DNA of 37,755 bases from an uncultured Saprospiraceae bacterium. Its GTDB lineage: Bacteria > Bacteroidota > Bacteroidia > Chitinophagales > Saprospiraceae. Both the position numbers and the translations under genes were made by a program. The stretch's first letter is position 1; every line of letters starts with the position of its first letter. The notes beneath the pieces are model-generated. The model saw nothing but the letters and a program-made list of their open reading frames with translations, made no database searches and was not told where the DNA came from. Positions 1 to 8,393 of this stretch are shown one piece after another. The stretch covers positions 1 to 37,755 of the forward strand of contig CALLWB010000141.1 in NCBI GenBank assembly GCA_938016265.1, in the 5' to 3' direction.

Positions 1-146
1 TTGAAAACTCAATAAAAATGTGCACTCTACGATGATTTTGACTCGCAGACGTAGTAAGATTACGGGGAGAATCAAAATTGACGGACGTGCGCAGTTTTGC
101 AGAGGTTTCAGCATAAAATGAATTTTCTATTGCATGAATTGGGTTT
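1..146 (+). mobile_element. MITE-like element, copy 1 (truncated by window edge)
   Basis: These bases match, with only a few differences, the reverse complement of 15518-15696, and the last part matches 34941-35034. The element ends at 127-146 in the terminal repeat CTATTGCATGAATTGGGTTT. Its other terminal repeat lies outside the window. There is no open reading frame inside, so it would be a non-autonomous element moved by a transposase encoded elsewhere. That role is inferred from the inverted terminal repeats and from the repeated copies in one window. A target-site duplication cannot be judged from this copy. Confidence 0.7.
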
Positions 147-498
147 AAGTAGTCTCTTGGCGTAAAAGTAAAAATTTCTAACATATAATTCTTTTGTTTG
201 ATGAAAAAATGCTGGTTTTTAAATGCTTTTTTCTAACAAGTAGTCCATGTTGAAGTTGTTGGTTAGTAGTGTTTTATGTTTTGGAGAGGTAGTTTTTAGG
301 CTACATTTCCATAAGACGTTTCTCCGATTTTGAACCTTTCGTACCCTGACTTCCCACCCTATCTTTGAATCAGAAATTAGGCAAATAGCAAACAATAACT
401 GCTTATAAAATTGAACTGATTTCTACTGATAGAACACTAATTTATTTTAAATCACGGAATGGCGACTACAACAACTATTCCTTCTAAAACTTTTAACA
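147..498. other. Intergenic stretch upstream of the lectin gene
   Basis: This 352-base AT-rich stretch follows the mobile-element copy. I see no convincing reading frame, RNA gene or strong hairpin. The promoter of the lectin gene should lie in its last 100 bases, but no clear Bacteroidota promoter (TTG, then TAnnTTTG about 19 bases later) could be picked out. Confidence 0.5.
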
Positions 499-1026
499 AT
501 GAAAAATTTAATGACGTTAGGATTGACTTTGGCTTTAATCATGGGATTTGTATTTGCACAAGCGCAAGAATTTGATGGCTGGTACCGATTGAAAACTGAA
601 TTTCGCGGAAACGCTGAGTGCCTCGAAGGCAATGAAGCCGGATCGACCGTCCACAACGGCGCCGCATTTATGGACAAATGCAAAAATGTAACCGGACAAT
701 ACTGGAAAATCGAACCAGCAGGAAACGGCTATTATCGACTAAAAACAAAATTCAGAGGCGAAGGAGAATGTCTGGAAGGCAATGAAGCTGGTTCTTCCGT
801 AAAAGGTGGCGCCGCATTCATGGACAAATGCCAAAACGTAACCGGCCAATTATGGATCATCGAACCAGCAGGAAGAGGCTACTACCGACTAAAAACAAAA
901 TTCAGAGGAAAAGAAGAATCGCTCGAGGGAAACCAGTCTAGCTCAAAAGTAAAAGGCGGTGCCGCATTCATGGACAAACTACAAAATGTAACTGGTCAAC
1001 TCTGGAAAATTGAAAAAATCAAATAA
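499..1026 (+). CDS. Secreted beta-trefoil (RICIN-like) lectin-type protein of three 50-residue repeats
   Basis: The protein has 175 residues. A signal peptide occupies residues 1-22 (hydrophobic core, then AQAQ), so it is exported. The rest is three tandem units with an exact 50-residue period: YRLK at 29, 79 and 129, LEGN at 42, 92 and 142, and GQxW at 66, 116 and 166. The QxW motif and threefold repetition fit a RICIN-type beta-trefoil, which usually binds sugars; the ligand is unknown. Units 1 and 2 each carry a Cys pair (C41/C61 and C91/C111). In unit 3 both are lost together (S141/L161), as expected if each pair forms a disulfide. The gene appears to be its own transcription unit, with a terminator at 1055. 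The family call rests on repeat pattern only; another trefoil family is possible. Confidence 0.8.
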   Translation: MKNLMTLGLTLALIMGFVFAQAQEFDGWYRLKTEFRGNAECLEGNEAGSTVHNGAAFMDKCKNVTGQYWKIEPAGNGYYRLKTKFRGEGECLEGNEAGSSVKGGAAFMDKCQNVTGQLWIIEPAGRGYYRLKTKFRGKEESLEGNQSSSKVKGGAAFMDKLQNVTGQLWKIEKIK

Positions 1027-1054
1027 TACTAAAAAAGTAAGGGGAGGTTGTAAT

Positions 1055-1096
1055 CAGGCATGTTGGGCTTTTGTCCGGCTGCCTGGTTCTTTTTTC
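1055..1096 (+). terminator. Rho-independent terminator after the lectin gene
   Basis: A stem CAGGCA/TGCCTG encloses an inner GGGC-TTTT-GTCC hairpin (with one G-U pair) and is followed by a T-rich run at 1087-1095. It sits about 30 bases past the lectin stop codon and separates that gene from the CHAT pair. Confidence 0.6.
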
Positions 1097-1279
1097 TGAG
1101 GGGGAATGGAGGAAAATAGACCTATCCCCCAGAAACTTTTGATCGATAGATGTTTGAGCGCGTGAGGATTCAGTCCTTCGGGACACAATTCTTTAATTAC
1201 ATTACTTTTTATTTTAATTTTTAATTTTATTTATTCAATTTAGCCGACAATATACTGGGCCAATTAAAACCAACAACAA

Positions 1280-1996
1280 ATGAAATTCCAACTGCTAGTT
1301 CCGCTCTTTATACTTTTTGCCTGTCAATCGTTGAAAGGCCAGGTTTGTAAATCAATACACACGCATGCTGTAGATATTCCAATTCTTTCCGTGCCTTCGG
1401 AGGAAGGGGACGAATATTCCTGGTACCTAAACAACGAGTTAATTCCAGAAGCAAATAACGCACAATTTTATTTTCAGAACAAGGAAGTCTATGGTGATGG
1501 ACCAGAAGAGGTGGATTATTATCGATGTTATATAACCAACACAACTGGTAAACAACCGGCCCATCGGTCAGTTTGTTTTATGGTGCACCGAAGTAAATGG
1601 TCCGCTTGCGGATTTATTGTAATAGATCTGAAAAATATAAGTAGTTACAAGCTACAACTTCTAAAATCGACGATAAAAACCAACAAAATACAACAAGGCT
1701 GCACATTGACTGGTAAGGATTGCGGGAAACCAACAATGATTGCCACCAATCTTGAAGCGGAAAACTTGTGCCACCTCCAGGAAAACGAAAACTGGTCATG
1801 CAAAAGGATAAGTTTTGAGCTATATGAATTGACCACGCCCCAAACAGAAGCCCTCAAAAAAGTGTTGGCAAAAAACCGAATTCCCTATCAAGTGCAGAGT
1901 CTTAGATGCCCTTCCGGGAATACCACACGCGCTGCCAAAACAGCCACGAATGATCCAAAACCAACGACTCCCAATACTTCAAATGTAGGGCAATAA
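1280..1996 (+). CDS. Exported Cys-rich protein of unknown function, partner of the CHAT gene
   Basis: The protein has 238 residues. The N-terminus is a signal sequence with a plausible lipobox (LFAC, Cys15), so it may be a lipoprotein; cleavage near LKGQ at 18-21 is the alternative. Residues of about 25-105 contain a Trp and paired Cys in a pattern reminiscent of an Ig/PKD-like beta sandwich (YSWYLNN, then YYRCYITN). A second Cys-rich mixed alpha/beta region follows at about 108-215, and the tail is low-complexity Thr/Asn/Pro. I do not recognise a family. The TPR-CHAT gene begins 24 bases after the stop (ATG at 2021), so the two are probably cotranscribed, which suggests a shared job such as substrate, inhibitor or sensor. 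That role is inference only. Confidence 0.65.
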   Translation: MKFQLLVPLFILFACQSLKGQVCKSIHTHAVDIPILSVPSEEGDEYSWYLNNELIPEANNAQFYFQNKEVYGDGPEEVDYYRCYITNTTGKQPAHRSVCFMVHRSKWSACGFIVIDLKNISSYKLQLLKSTIKTNKIQQGCTLTGKDCGKPTMIATNLEAENLCHLQENENWSCKRISFELYELTTPQTEALKKVLAKNRIPYQVQSLRCPSGNTTRAAKTATNDPKPTTPNTSNVGQ

Positions 1997-2020
1997 ATTT
2001 TGAATGATTATCTTTTATGG

Positions 2021-4750
2021 ATGAAGAACCCTTTTTGTTTTAGACTACTAATTAGTATAGTTCTAACGCTGGAATTGGCTAGTGTTTTTGCACAACCTAT
2101 TCTATCGGTAGAACAACTTACAGAAGGGGTAGAACAACGGACGAAGGAGCAAGAGAAGGAGCGATATCTTGACAGTTTGTTCCAGACTTACCTACAAGTA
2201 CCAAAAAACGAGGAACTCAGCTCCATTTATTACCATTTAGGATATCGCTATCTGTTTTTTCCAAATTTTCAAAAAGCAGAAAAAGCATTAAAAAAAGCGA
2301 TTTATCATGCTGGTGAAAACACACTCCTCCTAGGAAAAGCGCACTGGAAACTAGGAGAATCATGGATGCGCGCCTACCAATTGGATTCCTCTATTTGGAG
2401 CCTTCAAATCGCCAGGGAAATTCTCGAAAAAGAAGCCACCCCACAACATCTCAAATATTTCATTCGGACACTCCGCAATTTGGGAAATGTGTATGAAGAA
2501 AAAGGAGATTATGAACAGGCGCATCTTTTTTTGACTGCAGCTCTTGAGCAATACGAAACGGTACAGGACACCTTCTATACGGCGTTTACACTAAACAGGC
2601 TAGGCGTGATTTCTTTCCGTCGCAACCAACTAGAACAATCATTGAATCATTTGGAAAATGCCGAACAATTGTATGCTTCCTTTAAAGGGCCAAAACGTGG
2701 TGATTACCAAATTCACTGGATTGATGTCATCCTAAATAAGGGAAACACCTACAAAGAAAAAGAAGCGTTTGACCTTGCCATCAAACAATATCAACTCGTC
2801 ATCGACCAATTGCCCCCTACCGAAGAAAATGCAATTATCGCTCAAATCAATAAAGGATTGACCTTCTATTTGAAAAAAGAATACGATAGGGTGATTAAGA
2901 TTTACAACAATGTGCTGAAAACGCAACGTTCGGTATTAGACACCGATTTTGCACCCCTAGAGCTAGGCCCGATTTACGATAACCTGGGAGATGCCTACTT
3001 AGACAAAAAACAATACCTCATCGCCTTGTCCAATTATCAATTGTCCATCAAACAATACTTTCCGGATTTTCAGGGGGAGGCGGATGATTTGAAAAATCCT
3101 GATTTTGAGGAGATGCCATACGTAGGATCTTTGCGATACTTGCTGAATCCGCTTGGCTCCAAGGCAAATACGTTGCAATTATTATACGCCAATTCCAAGG
3201 AGGAAAAATACCTGAAAGCCGCCTTAGTTACCTACAAAACGGTGGATGAACTGATCGACCGAATGCGGGCCGGACACCAGGAAGAATTGTCAAAATTGTA
3301 TTGGCGAGAAAATGCGCACCCCTTGTATGGGCAGGCCATAGAAACTGCTTATCAGTTGAATGATTTGGAGGCGGTTTTTTATTTTATGGAAAAAAGCAAA
3401 GCGGTTTTGCTGGCTGACGAACTCGTCAACCAATCTGCGATAGCCAACACCAATTTGCCGCAAGCACAACAAACAAAAATAAAAGAACTAAAGTCGGCCA
3501 TTTATGCCGCCAAACAATCGGGAGATCAACAACTCAATTACTTGAGTCTGAAAGAGGAGTTGGCGGATTTGATGTTGGGTATAGAAACCGACTACCCAGC
3601 CTATTATCAATTTAAGTACAACCTGAAAGTGCCCGATCTGTCTACTTTGCGAAATGAATTGCTGGATGATACGACAGCTTTTTCGGGCTTTTTTGTAAGC
3701 GATTCGGTGCTGTATTCACTACAGATTTCTAAGGAGGAAGAGGGGTTGGAAAAACTGAATTATTCGGAGAAGGATCGCAGAGAATGGCAGGAGATGCTAC
3801 AACTGGCCACCCGACCAAATTTGTTGGAAACTCAGAAAAAAGAGCAATTTTTATCTAGTAATAAACGCCTAACCGACCGATTGTGGAAGCCTGTCTCTCC
3901 AAAGGTAAATCGTTATTTGATTGCTCCTGATGGTTGGCTGAATCGACTTAATTTTGAGATGTTGGTGACGGAGTACGCTAGTGAAAAGGTAGTGTATTTG
4001 ATTCATGATAATACATTTAATTATACCTGGTCAGCGACCGTCTCTCAATTTGTCAATCAGCAAAAATCAAAGGCGGCCCATCCGTTTTTGGGTATTGCGC
4101 CCGTCGATTTTCCGGGCCAGCCTGATCTCGAACCGCTTGAAAACAGTATAGAGGAGCTGCGCGCTATTCAAAAAATAATCTCTGGGAAAACCCTTACTCA
4201 CCAACAGGCCAACACCGAAGAACTTCAAAAGGCTTTGGCTGACAATTATCAGATTGTCCATTGGGCAACACACGCTCAGGCGAATGGTAAGGAACCATTT
4301 ATTGCTTTGCGGGATCAGCAACTTCCTTTGTCTCAAATCTACCAACTTGATTTTTCAAATACAGAGATGGTCGTCCTTTCTACTTGTGAATCTTCTACTG
4401 GCAAGTGGCAGGCTGGCGAAGGGATTGCGAGCCTGGCAAGGGCCTGTTTGTTTGCAGGTTCGAAAAGTGTGGTGGCGAGTCAGTGGTCGGTCAACGATTT
4501 GTCGACGGCTATTTTAATGGGCGATTTTTATCGAAATTTGGCTAGGGAATTGCCGAAAGATCAGGCGCTTCGCCAGGCAAAACTTGCACTGCTTTCTGAA
4601 GGTGCTGCTCCTGCTAATTGGGCTGCTTTTATTACCGTTGGGAGCGCGGCGCCTATTGTTGGATTGGCTGGGGGCGGGGTTGGATTTTGGTGGTGGTTGG
4701 TTTTGGGAATGGGCGTGTTGTTTATTGTGGTTTGGAGGCGATTTGGTTGA
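2021..4750 (+). CDS. Exported TPR-CHAT (caspase-like) protein with C-terminal membrane anchor
   Basis: From the ATG at 2021 the protein has 909 residues. A TTG at 2000 in the same frame would add seven residues, but the ATG places a clean signal peptide (ending SVFAQ) at the N-terminus. About seven TPR helical repeats fill residues 45-350, followed by a helical linker. The CHAT domain, a clan CD caspase/HetF-like peptidase, occupies roughly 550-865. Its catalytic dyad is visible: His at HWATH (codon 4271-4273) and Cys at STCES (codon 4385-4387). After NWAAFITVG a Gly-rich stretch leads into a single hydrophobic segment ending VVWRRFG, a tail anchor with a positive stop-transfer end. The catalytic part is therefore predicted in the periplasm, held at the membrane. 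CHAT family and dyad are well supported; substrate is unknown. Confidence 0.88.
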   Translation: MKNPFCFRLLISIVLTLELASVFAQPILSVEQLTEGVEQRTKEQEKERYLDSLFQTYLQVPKNEELSSIYYHLGYRYLFFPNFQKAEKALKKAIYHAGENTLLLGKAHWKLGESWMRAYQLDSSIWSLQIAREILEKEATPQHLKYFIRTLRNLGNVYEEKGDYEQAHLFLTAALEQYETVQDTFYTAFTLNRLGVISFRRNQLEQSLNHLENAEQLYASFKGPKRGDYQIHWIDVILNKGNTYKEKEAFDLAIKQYQLVIDQLPPTEENAIIAQINKGLTFYLKKEYDRVIKIYNNVLKTQRSVLDTDFAPLELGPIYDNLGDAYLDKKQYLIALSNYQLSIKQYFPDFQGEADDLKNPDFEEMPYVGSLRYLLNPLGSKANTLQLLYANSKEEKYLKAALVTYKTVDELIDRMRAGHQEELSKLYWRENAHPLYGQAIETAYQLNDLEAVFYFMEKSKAVLLADELVNQSAIANTNLPQAQQTKIKELKSAIYAAKQSGDQQLNYLSLKEELADLMLGIETDYPAYYQFKYNLKVPDLSTLRNELLDDTTAFSGFFVSDSVLYSLQISKEEEGLEKLNYSEKDRREWQEMLQLATRPNLLETQKKEQFLSSNKRLTDRLWKPVSPKVNRYLIAPDGWLNRLNFEMLVTEYASEKVVYLIHDNTFNYTWSATVSQFVNQQKSKAAHPFLGIAPVDFPGQPDLEPLENSIEELRAIQKIISGKTLTHQQANTEELQKALADNYQIVHWATHAQANGKEPFIALRDQQLPLSQIYQLDFSNTEMVVLSTCESSTGKWQAGEGIASLARACLFAGSKSVVASQWSVNDLSTAILMGDFYRNLARELPKDQALRQAKLALLSEGAAPANWAAFITVGSAAPIVGLAGGGVGFWWWLVLGMGVLFIVVWRRFG

Positions 4751-4854
4751 ATATTCTGTGTTGTTGAAACTCTTACGTTTTTTGGACGTATGTATTTTAT
4801 AATTGGTCACAAGACAAGCCTCATATAAGACCAAACAATATGTGTGCTAAACGG

Positions 4855-4883
4855 TTGTACACTAAAACATTTTGATAAATTTT
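4855..4883 (+). promoter_or_regulatory. Candidate Bacteroidota-type promoter of the ligase operon
   Basis: TTG at 4855-4857 and TAAATTTT at 4876-4883 are 18 bases apart. This approximates the Bacteroidota consensus (TTG about -33, TAnnTTTG about -7), with the last G replaced by T. It lies 25 bases before the first start codon of the operon. AT-rich sequence makes chance matches common. Confidence 0.3.
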
Positions 4884-4908
4884 AATAAATTGCAGAAAAT
4901 TACCAGAT

Positions 4909-5502
4909 ATGGCGAAAGCACTCAATTTTAAGTTTGAAGACCACGAGTTTTCAGCGGCAATAGTAAAGGTGGACCGGAAGAAAATTTACGGCTATTCAAA
5001 AGTGGAAGTGAAAAACGAAAAAGGGGAGCTTTGCACCCTAGCTAATGTCACTTCTGACGGGATGCATATTTTGCCTCCTGGCTGTACCGGAATCATTAAT
5101 GTCAATTCGAAAGGCGAAATTGTTTCGAGAACAGAAATGCAAGTAGTGGATGACAATGGGAAACCGATTGAAAAAATTCCGTCGATTTTTGATGTGAAGG
5201 AAATCATGCTCAATCCTAGCACCATCGAAGATTATCTGAGTATCAATGTAAAATCGATCTATCAACTAACACTGGAAGACGCGGAGTTGGACGAATTGAT
5301 CACCCAGCATCAGGTGTTTTCCTTTAAGTTTAACTATCGAGCGGATTATCAGCAAGATGACGCGTTTTTGATTAAAAAAGACGATACCTATTTTGTCGTT
5401 ATTGGGTTTTCAGTTCCCTTCGAATTTGTAGGACTAGAAGAGGAACTCGTAGAAATTATCGTAGAAGAGGAGGAGGAAGAATTGGATTTTGGAATGATTT
5501 AA
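4909..5502 (+). CDS. Unknown protein with acidic tail, first gene of the ligase operon
   Basis: The protein has 197 residues and no signal peptide or membrane segment, so it is probably cytoplasmic. The N-terminal half is beta-rich (residues 5-85, with KIYGYSKVEVKN and ILPPGCTGIINV). It ends in a strongly acidic run (EEEEEELDF) like those that bind basic proteins or compete with nucleic acid. I do not recognise a family. The second gene follows after 10 bases and the ligase-type gene 3 bases after that, so all three should be one transcript, starting from the candidate promoter at 4855. A role as partner or regulator of the ligase-like enzyme is inference from linkage. Confidence 0.75.
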   Translation: MAKALNFKFEDHEFSAAIVKVDRKKIYGYSKVEVKNEKGELCTLANVTSDGMHILPPGCTGIINVNSKGEIVSRTEMQVVDDNGKPIEKIPSIFDVKEIMLNPSTIEDYLSINVKSIYQLTLEDAELDELITQHQVFSFKFNYRADYQQDDAFLIKKDDTYFVVIGFSVPFEFVGLEEELVEIIVEEEEEELDFGMI

Positions 5503-5512
5503 AACCGAAAAA

Positions 5513-6214
5513 ATGAGAAAAATAAATTTAGCCAACGAGAAAGGCAGAAATGCCGAAATCGGTTTTGTACCGTTTACACAAGTCAAAAAAGCAGTGTACG
5601 TCGATCAGGAATTTAATGAAATTTCAACTCAAAAGATTATCAAAGCGACTATCTCCACTAGCTATAGCGTGATAAAAGCAGCCAATGCTGATGATCCTGA
5701 AAAAATAGCAGCAGCACTGATTAACTCCGACCCTGAATTCGACTTAGAGTTGACAGGGAAATTCATAGGAAAAACGAATCGGATATACATCAATGAAAAA
5801 TCGGAATTGGTCTACAGTATTAATAAAACAGAAAAAATATACGACCATGCCGGTGAACTCAAAGAAGAACGGGAACCAAGGACGTTACCGTCCAATATTG
5901 TTTCCGATATCCCAATCAAATGGTCCGGCAAATTATTCAAAAAAGAAGCCGTTTACAATAAGTTTGTGTTCGTTCGGAAATACCAGCTACGGCATGATAG
6001 TGGGCTGACCTACGATTTTTTGTTTGACATGGCAAAACGCCTGCACGAAGCAGATAGCCTAATGTTGGTCGGCAGTGGGAATGGCACAGGACCACTAGTT
6101 TTTCAAGACGGAGGCAATCCATTCCGTGCCTTTCTGGAAGGCAGAATCCAAGGAGAAGAATACTTATTAATCTTACACATTTCAAATATGGAGTTGAAAT
6201 CTATTCCTGAATAA
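5513..6214 (+). CDS. Unknown protein, second gene of the ligase operon
   Basis: The protein has 233 residues, is soluble and has no signal peptide. It looks like mixed alpha/beta, with two visible parts: a beta-rich region with TGKFIGKTNRIYINEK (about 84-99) and a C-terminal region with the sequence LMLVGSGNGTGPLVFQDGG (about 178-200), followed by PFRAFLEGRIQGEEYLLIL. The Gly-rich GSGNGTG loop looks like a turn or ligand loop but is not a P-loop, since GKT/S is absent. I do not recognise the family. It sits between the acidic-tail protein (10-base gap) and the ligase-type gene (3-base gap), so tight co-expression with both is expected. Confidence 0.75.
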   Translation: MRKINLANEKGRNAEIGFVPFTQVKKAVYVDQEFNEISTQKIIKATISTSYSVIKAANADDPEKIAAALINSDPEFDLELTGKFIGKTNRIYINEKSELVYSINKTEKIYDHAGELKEEREPRTLPSNIVSDIPIKWSGKLFKKEAVYNKFVFVRKYQLRHDSGLTYDFLFDMAKRLHEADSLMLVGSGNGTGPLVFQDGGNPFRAFLEGRIQGEEYLLILHISNMELKSIPE

Positions 6215-6217
6215 ATT

Positions 6218-7576
6218 ATGGATATTAAACAATACGCGAGCAGAGTAAAAGAGTACAAATTGCGCGTTGCCAGTAGGTTGCGTTCGGTAGAAGGAGAGAA
6301 AATAAAAATCTCCATCACCAAGCAGGAAAAGTACGTGGCTTCGACAAAATACGACGGACACTTCTATACCCTCATCAAGGAAAAAGACGAATTGCTCTTT
6401 ATCAATCATCGAGGAAAACAAATCACCGAACACCCAATCGTCAAGGAGGCAAAAACGGCATTAAAAGACATTGACCAAGCGATCATCCCTGGCGAGCTGT
6501 ATCTAGAAGGTGAAGAAAGAACCCGCTCTTTTAATGTAACCAAAGGACTGTCAGACAACGACACCAACATCAAATTTGCCGCGTTTGATCTGATGGAATT
6601 GAATGGAGAATATCAGAAGACAACCGTGTTTGTTCGCTTCCAACTCCTACAAACGGTCTTGCCTAATGTTGGTCAATTGCATGTGGCCCATCACGAGATT
6701 TTAGAGTCCAAAGGAGCCATCGCCGACATGTACAAACGGCTCATGGACGAGGGCAAATGCGAAGGACTCGTTGTAAAAGGCCTGGAACCAAAAGGCTATA
6801 AAATAAAACCAAAATTCACCCTAGATGCGGTGATTGTTGGATTTGCTGAAGGCGATGGCGATCGTGCCGGATTGCTTCGCGACTTTTTGTTGGCATTTAT
6901 GCGGGAGGATGGTTCGTACCAGATTTTTGCGCACATGAGCCATGGGTTCAGTGACGAACAACGCAAGGAACTCCTTGAAGAATACAAGCAGAAACGCGTT
7001 CCTTCTACGTTTATCGAGGTAGCTAGAAACAAACTCGCTTTTCATATGGTCAAGCCAGAGACGGTAGTGGAGTTTTCTTGCCTGGATGTCATCAATGAAG
7101 ATTCAAAGGGGTTTATTCGCAAAATGAATTTGTCCTATGATCCAGAAAAGGGCTATACGCCAAATCGGCTGATGCAGAGTGTTTCTGTGGCGATCCCGTT
7201 ATTCCATCGCTTCCGTGACGACAAAGTGGTTGATGCGCAGGATGTGCGGTTTGCGCAAGTTGAATCGATTGTTTCTTTCGAGTCCAACAAGGAGGAAGAG
7301 GAGCAATTGGAGCCTAGTACGATTATGGATCGTCGGGTGTATACGAAAGAGTCAAAGGGAATGACGATGGTGCGGAAGTTTATTATCGCAAAGACGAATA
7401 AGGAGCATACCGAGTCGTATCCAGCTTATGTGTATCAGTATACGGATTTTAGTGCTGGTAGGGCGGAGCCGTTGAAAGTCGATGTTAAGATCTCTAGTTC
7501 GGAGGAGCAGATTCGGTTATTGTTGGATAAAGGGATTGAGAAGAATATTAAGAAAGGATGGGAGTTAGTGGAGTAA
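6218..7576 (+). CDS. ATP-dependent DNA ligase-type nucleotidyltransferase with an extra C-terminal domain
   Basis: The protein has 452 residues. Superfamily motifs appear in order: motif I K44-Y-D-G47 (Lys would take the AMP), motif III G92-E93-L with E97, AAFDLMEL at 121-128, motif IV E182-GLVVKG, and motif V YKIKPKF at 194-200. DAVIVGF with GDGDRAGLL and GFSDEQ then matches the OB-fold half of ATP-dependent DNA ligases (about 203-335). The usual N-terminal DNA-binding domain is missing, so the core is minimal, as in phage or LigD-type ligases. The Arg normally two residues after KxDG is Phe49. An acidic linker (EEEEQ) leads to an unrecognised domain of about 85 residues (368-452). No Ku or polymerase is nearby, so NHEJ is not indicated. 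It could join DNA or RNA nicks, or transfer AMP to another substrate. Confidence 0.85.
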   Translation: MDIKQYASRVKEYKLRVASRLRSVEGEKIKISITKQEKYVASTKYDGHFYTLIKEKDELLFINHRGKQITEHPIVKEAKTALKDIDQAIIPGELYLEGEERTRSFNVTKGLSDNDTNIKFAAFDLMELNGEYQKTTVFVRFQLLQTVLPNVGQLHVAHHEILESKGAIADMYKRLMDEGKCEGLVVKGLEPKGYKIKPKFTLDAVIVGFAEGDGDRAGLLRDFLLAFMREDGSYQIFAHMSHGFSDEQRKELLEEYKQKRVPSTFIEVARNKLAFHMVKPETVVEFSCLDVINEDSKGFIRKMNLSYDPEKGYTPNRLMQSVSVAIPLFHRFRDDKVVDAQDVRFAQVESIVSFESNKEEEEQLEPSTIMDRRVYTKESKGMTMVRKFIIAKTNKEHTESYPAYVYQYTDFSAGRAEPLKVDVKISSSEEQIRLLLDKGIEKNIKKGWELVE

Positions 7577-7589
7577 AGGTGAGGCTTTT

Positions 7590-7608
7590 TTCCTTTTGCT
7601 AAAAGGAA
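7590..7608 (+). terminator. Weak hairpin after the ligase operon
   Basis: TTCCTTTT and AAAAGGAA form a perfect 8-bp stem around a GCT loop, 14 bases after the stop codon. The stem is AT-rich and the T-run that follows is interrupted, so termination here is only possible. Confidence 0.3.
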
Positions 7609-7824
7609 GTAAAATGCTTTTATTGATTTTTTGAGTTATCTCTGGATGTAGAGGCTCTCCTTAGTATGTTCATTTTTTTCAGTCGATGGGAAAATTACAG
7701 GAAGCCGGCCCAGCGGTTCGCCGTCCGGGTCAAAAAAGCTTGTTGTTATAAACTCCCTCCCGCACCAGTTTTCTCACTATGTGTAGAAGGTTATTGGTAT
7801 CGGAAGTAGGAGATGAGGAGATAT

Positions 7825-8142
7825 TTAAGGACATTTTTTTATCAATTTTGGGATTAGGACGTGTAGTTTTTTGCGGTAGGCTTCTTTTGGGGAGGATGGA
7901 TTTTCGGGGTATTCGTTTAGGTTGGAAATGAGTTGTTGGGCGGCTGCTTCGAGGCAGTTGGCGTGGATTCTTCTGTAGTGGGAAAGGGCGTATTTTTTCT
8001 TGTCGATCAATTCGCATTTACAGAGGTCTTGTTGGAGTTTTTCTTCTAGTATTATGTAGGGGTTTTCTTTGCAGGCGTTGAATAGGAAAAGGACTGTTAG
8101 TAGGAGCGCGTATTTTGTGTATTGTGGGTTGGAGTTTTTCAT
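7825..8142 (-). CDS. Small lipoprotein of unknown function
   Basis: The protein has 105 residues. A hydrophobic signal (residues 12-22) ends in the lipobox FNAC with Cys24, so the mature form would be about 82 residues anchored to a membrane. The mature part is helical and charged, with two more Cys near the start (CKCE) and one in ANCLEAAAQQL that could pair. I recognise no family. Lipobox and Cys spacing support this frame over overlapping frames. It is divergent from the DUF1761 gene and convergent with the ligase operon. Confidence 0.6.
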   Translation of the reverse strand: MKNSNPQYTKYALLLTVLFLFNACKENPYIILEEKLQQDLCKCELIDKKKYALSHYRRIHANCLEAAAQQLISNLNEYPENPSSPKEAYRKKLHVLIPKLIKKCP

Positions 8143-8393
8143 TTCTTTTGAGGGTGTTGTTTAGATGGCTGTGCTTGTTCTTGGGGGCTGTTTTTGTATA
8201 ATACAATCAGCGCAACAATGTTACCATTTTTTCTTAATATTTTCATTTGTTGTTTTAGGCAATGGGTTGGCTTTATAGTTCGCGTTTGTCGATTTTTTCC
8301 AAATTAATTTGCGGATGAGTTAAATATATCAAAAGTATATTTTAAATTAGCAGCGTAGGGCGTATTTTTATTAAAATCAAAACATTACACATT

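Noticed and set aside
2000-2020. TTG as start of the first CHAT gene
   Set aside because: The ATG at 2021 gives a better signal peptide; the TTG extension adds seven residues before it.
4774-4790. TACGT/ACGTA hairpin after the first CHAT gene as a terminator
   Set aside because: The 5-bp stem is too weak and its T-run lies in the loop rather than after the stem.
6218-7576. A bacterial NHEJ locus around the ligase
   Set aside because: No Ku, polymerase or nuclease partner is encoded nearby, and the two linked proteins do not resemble any of them.
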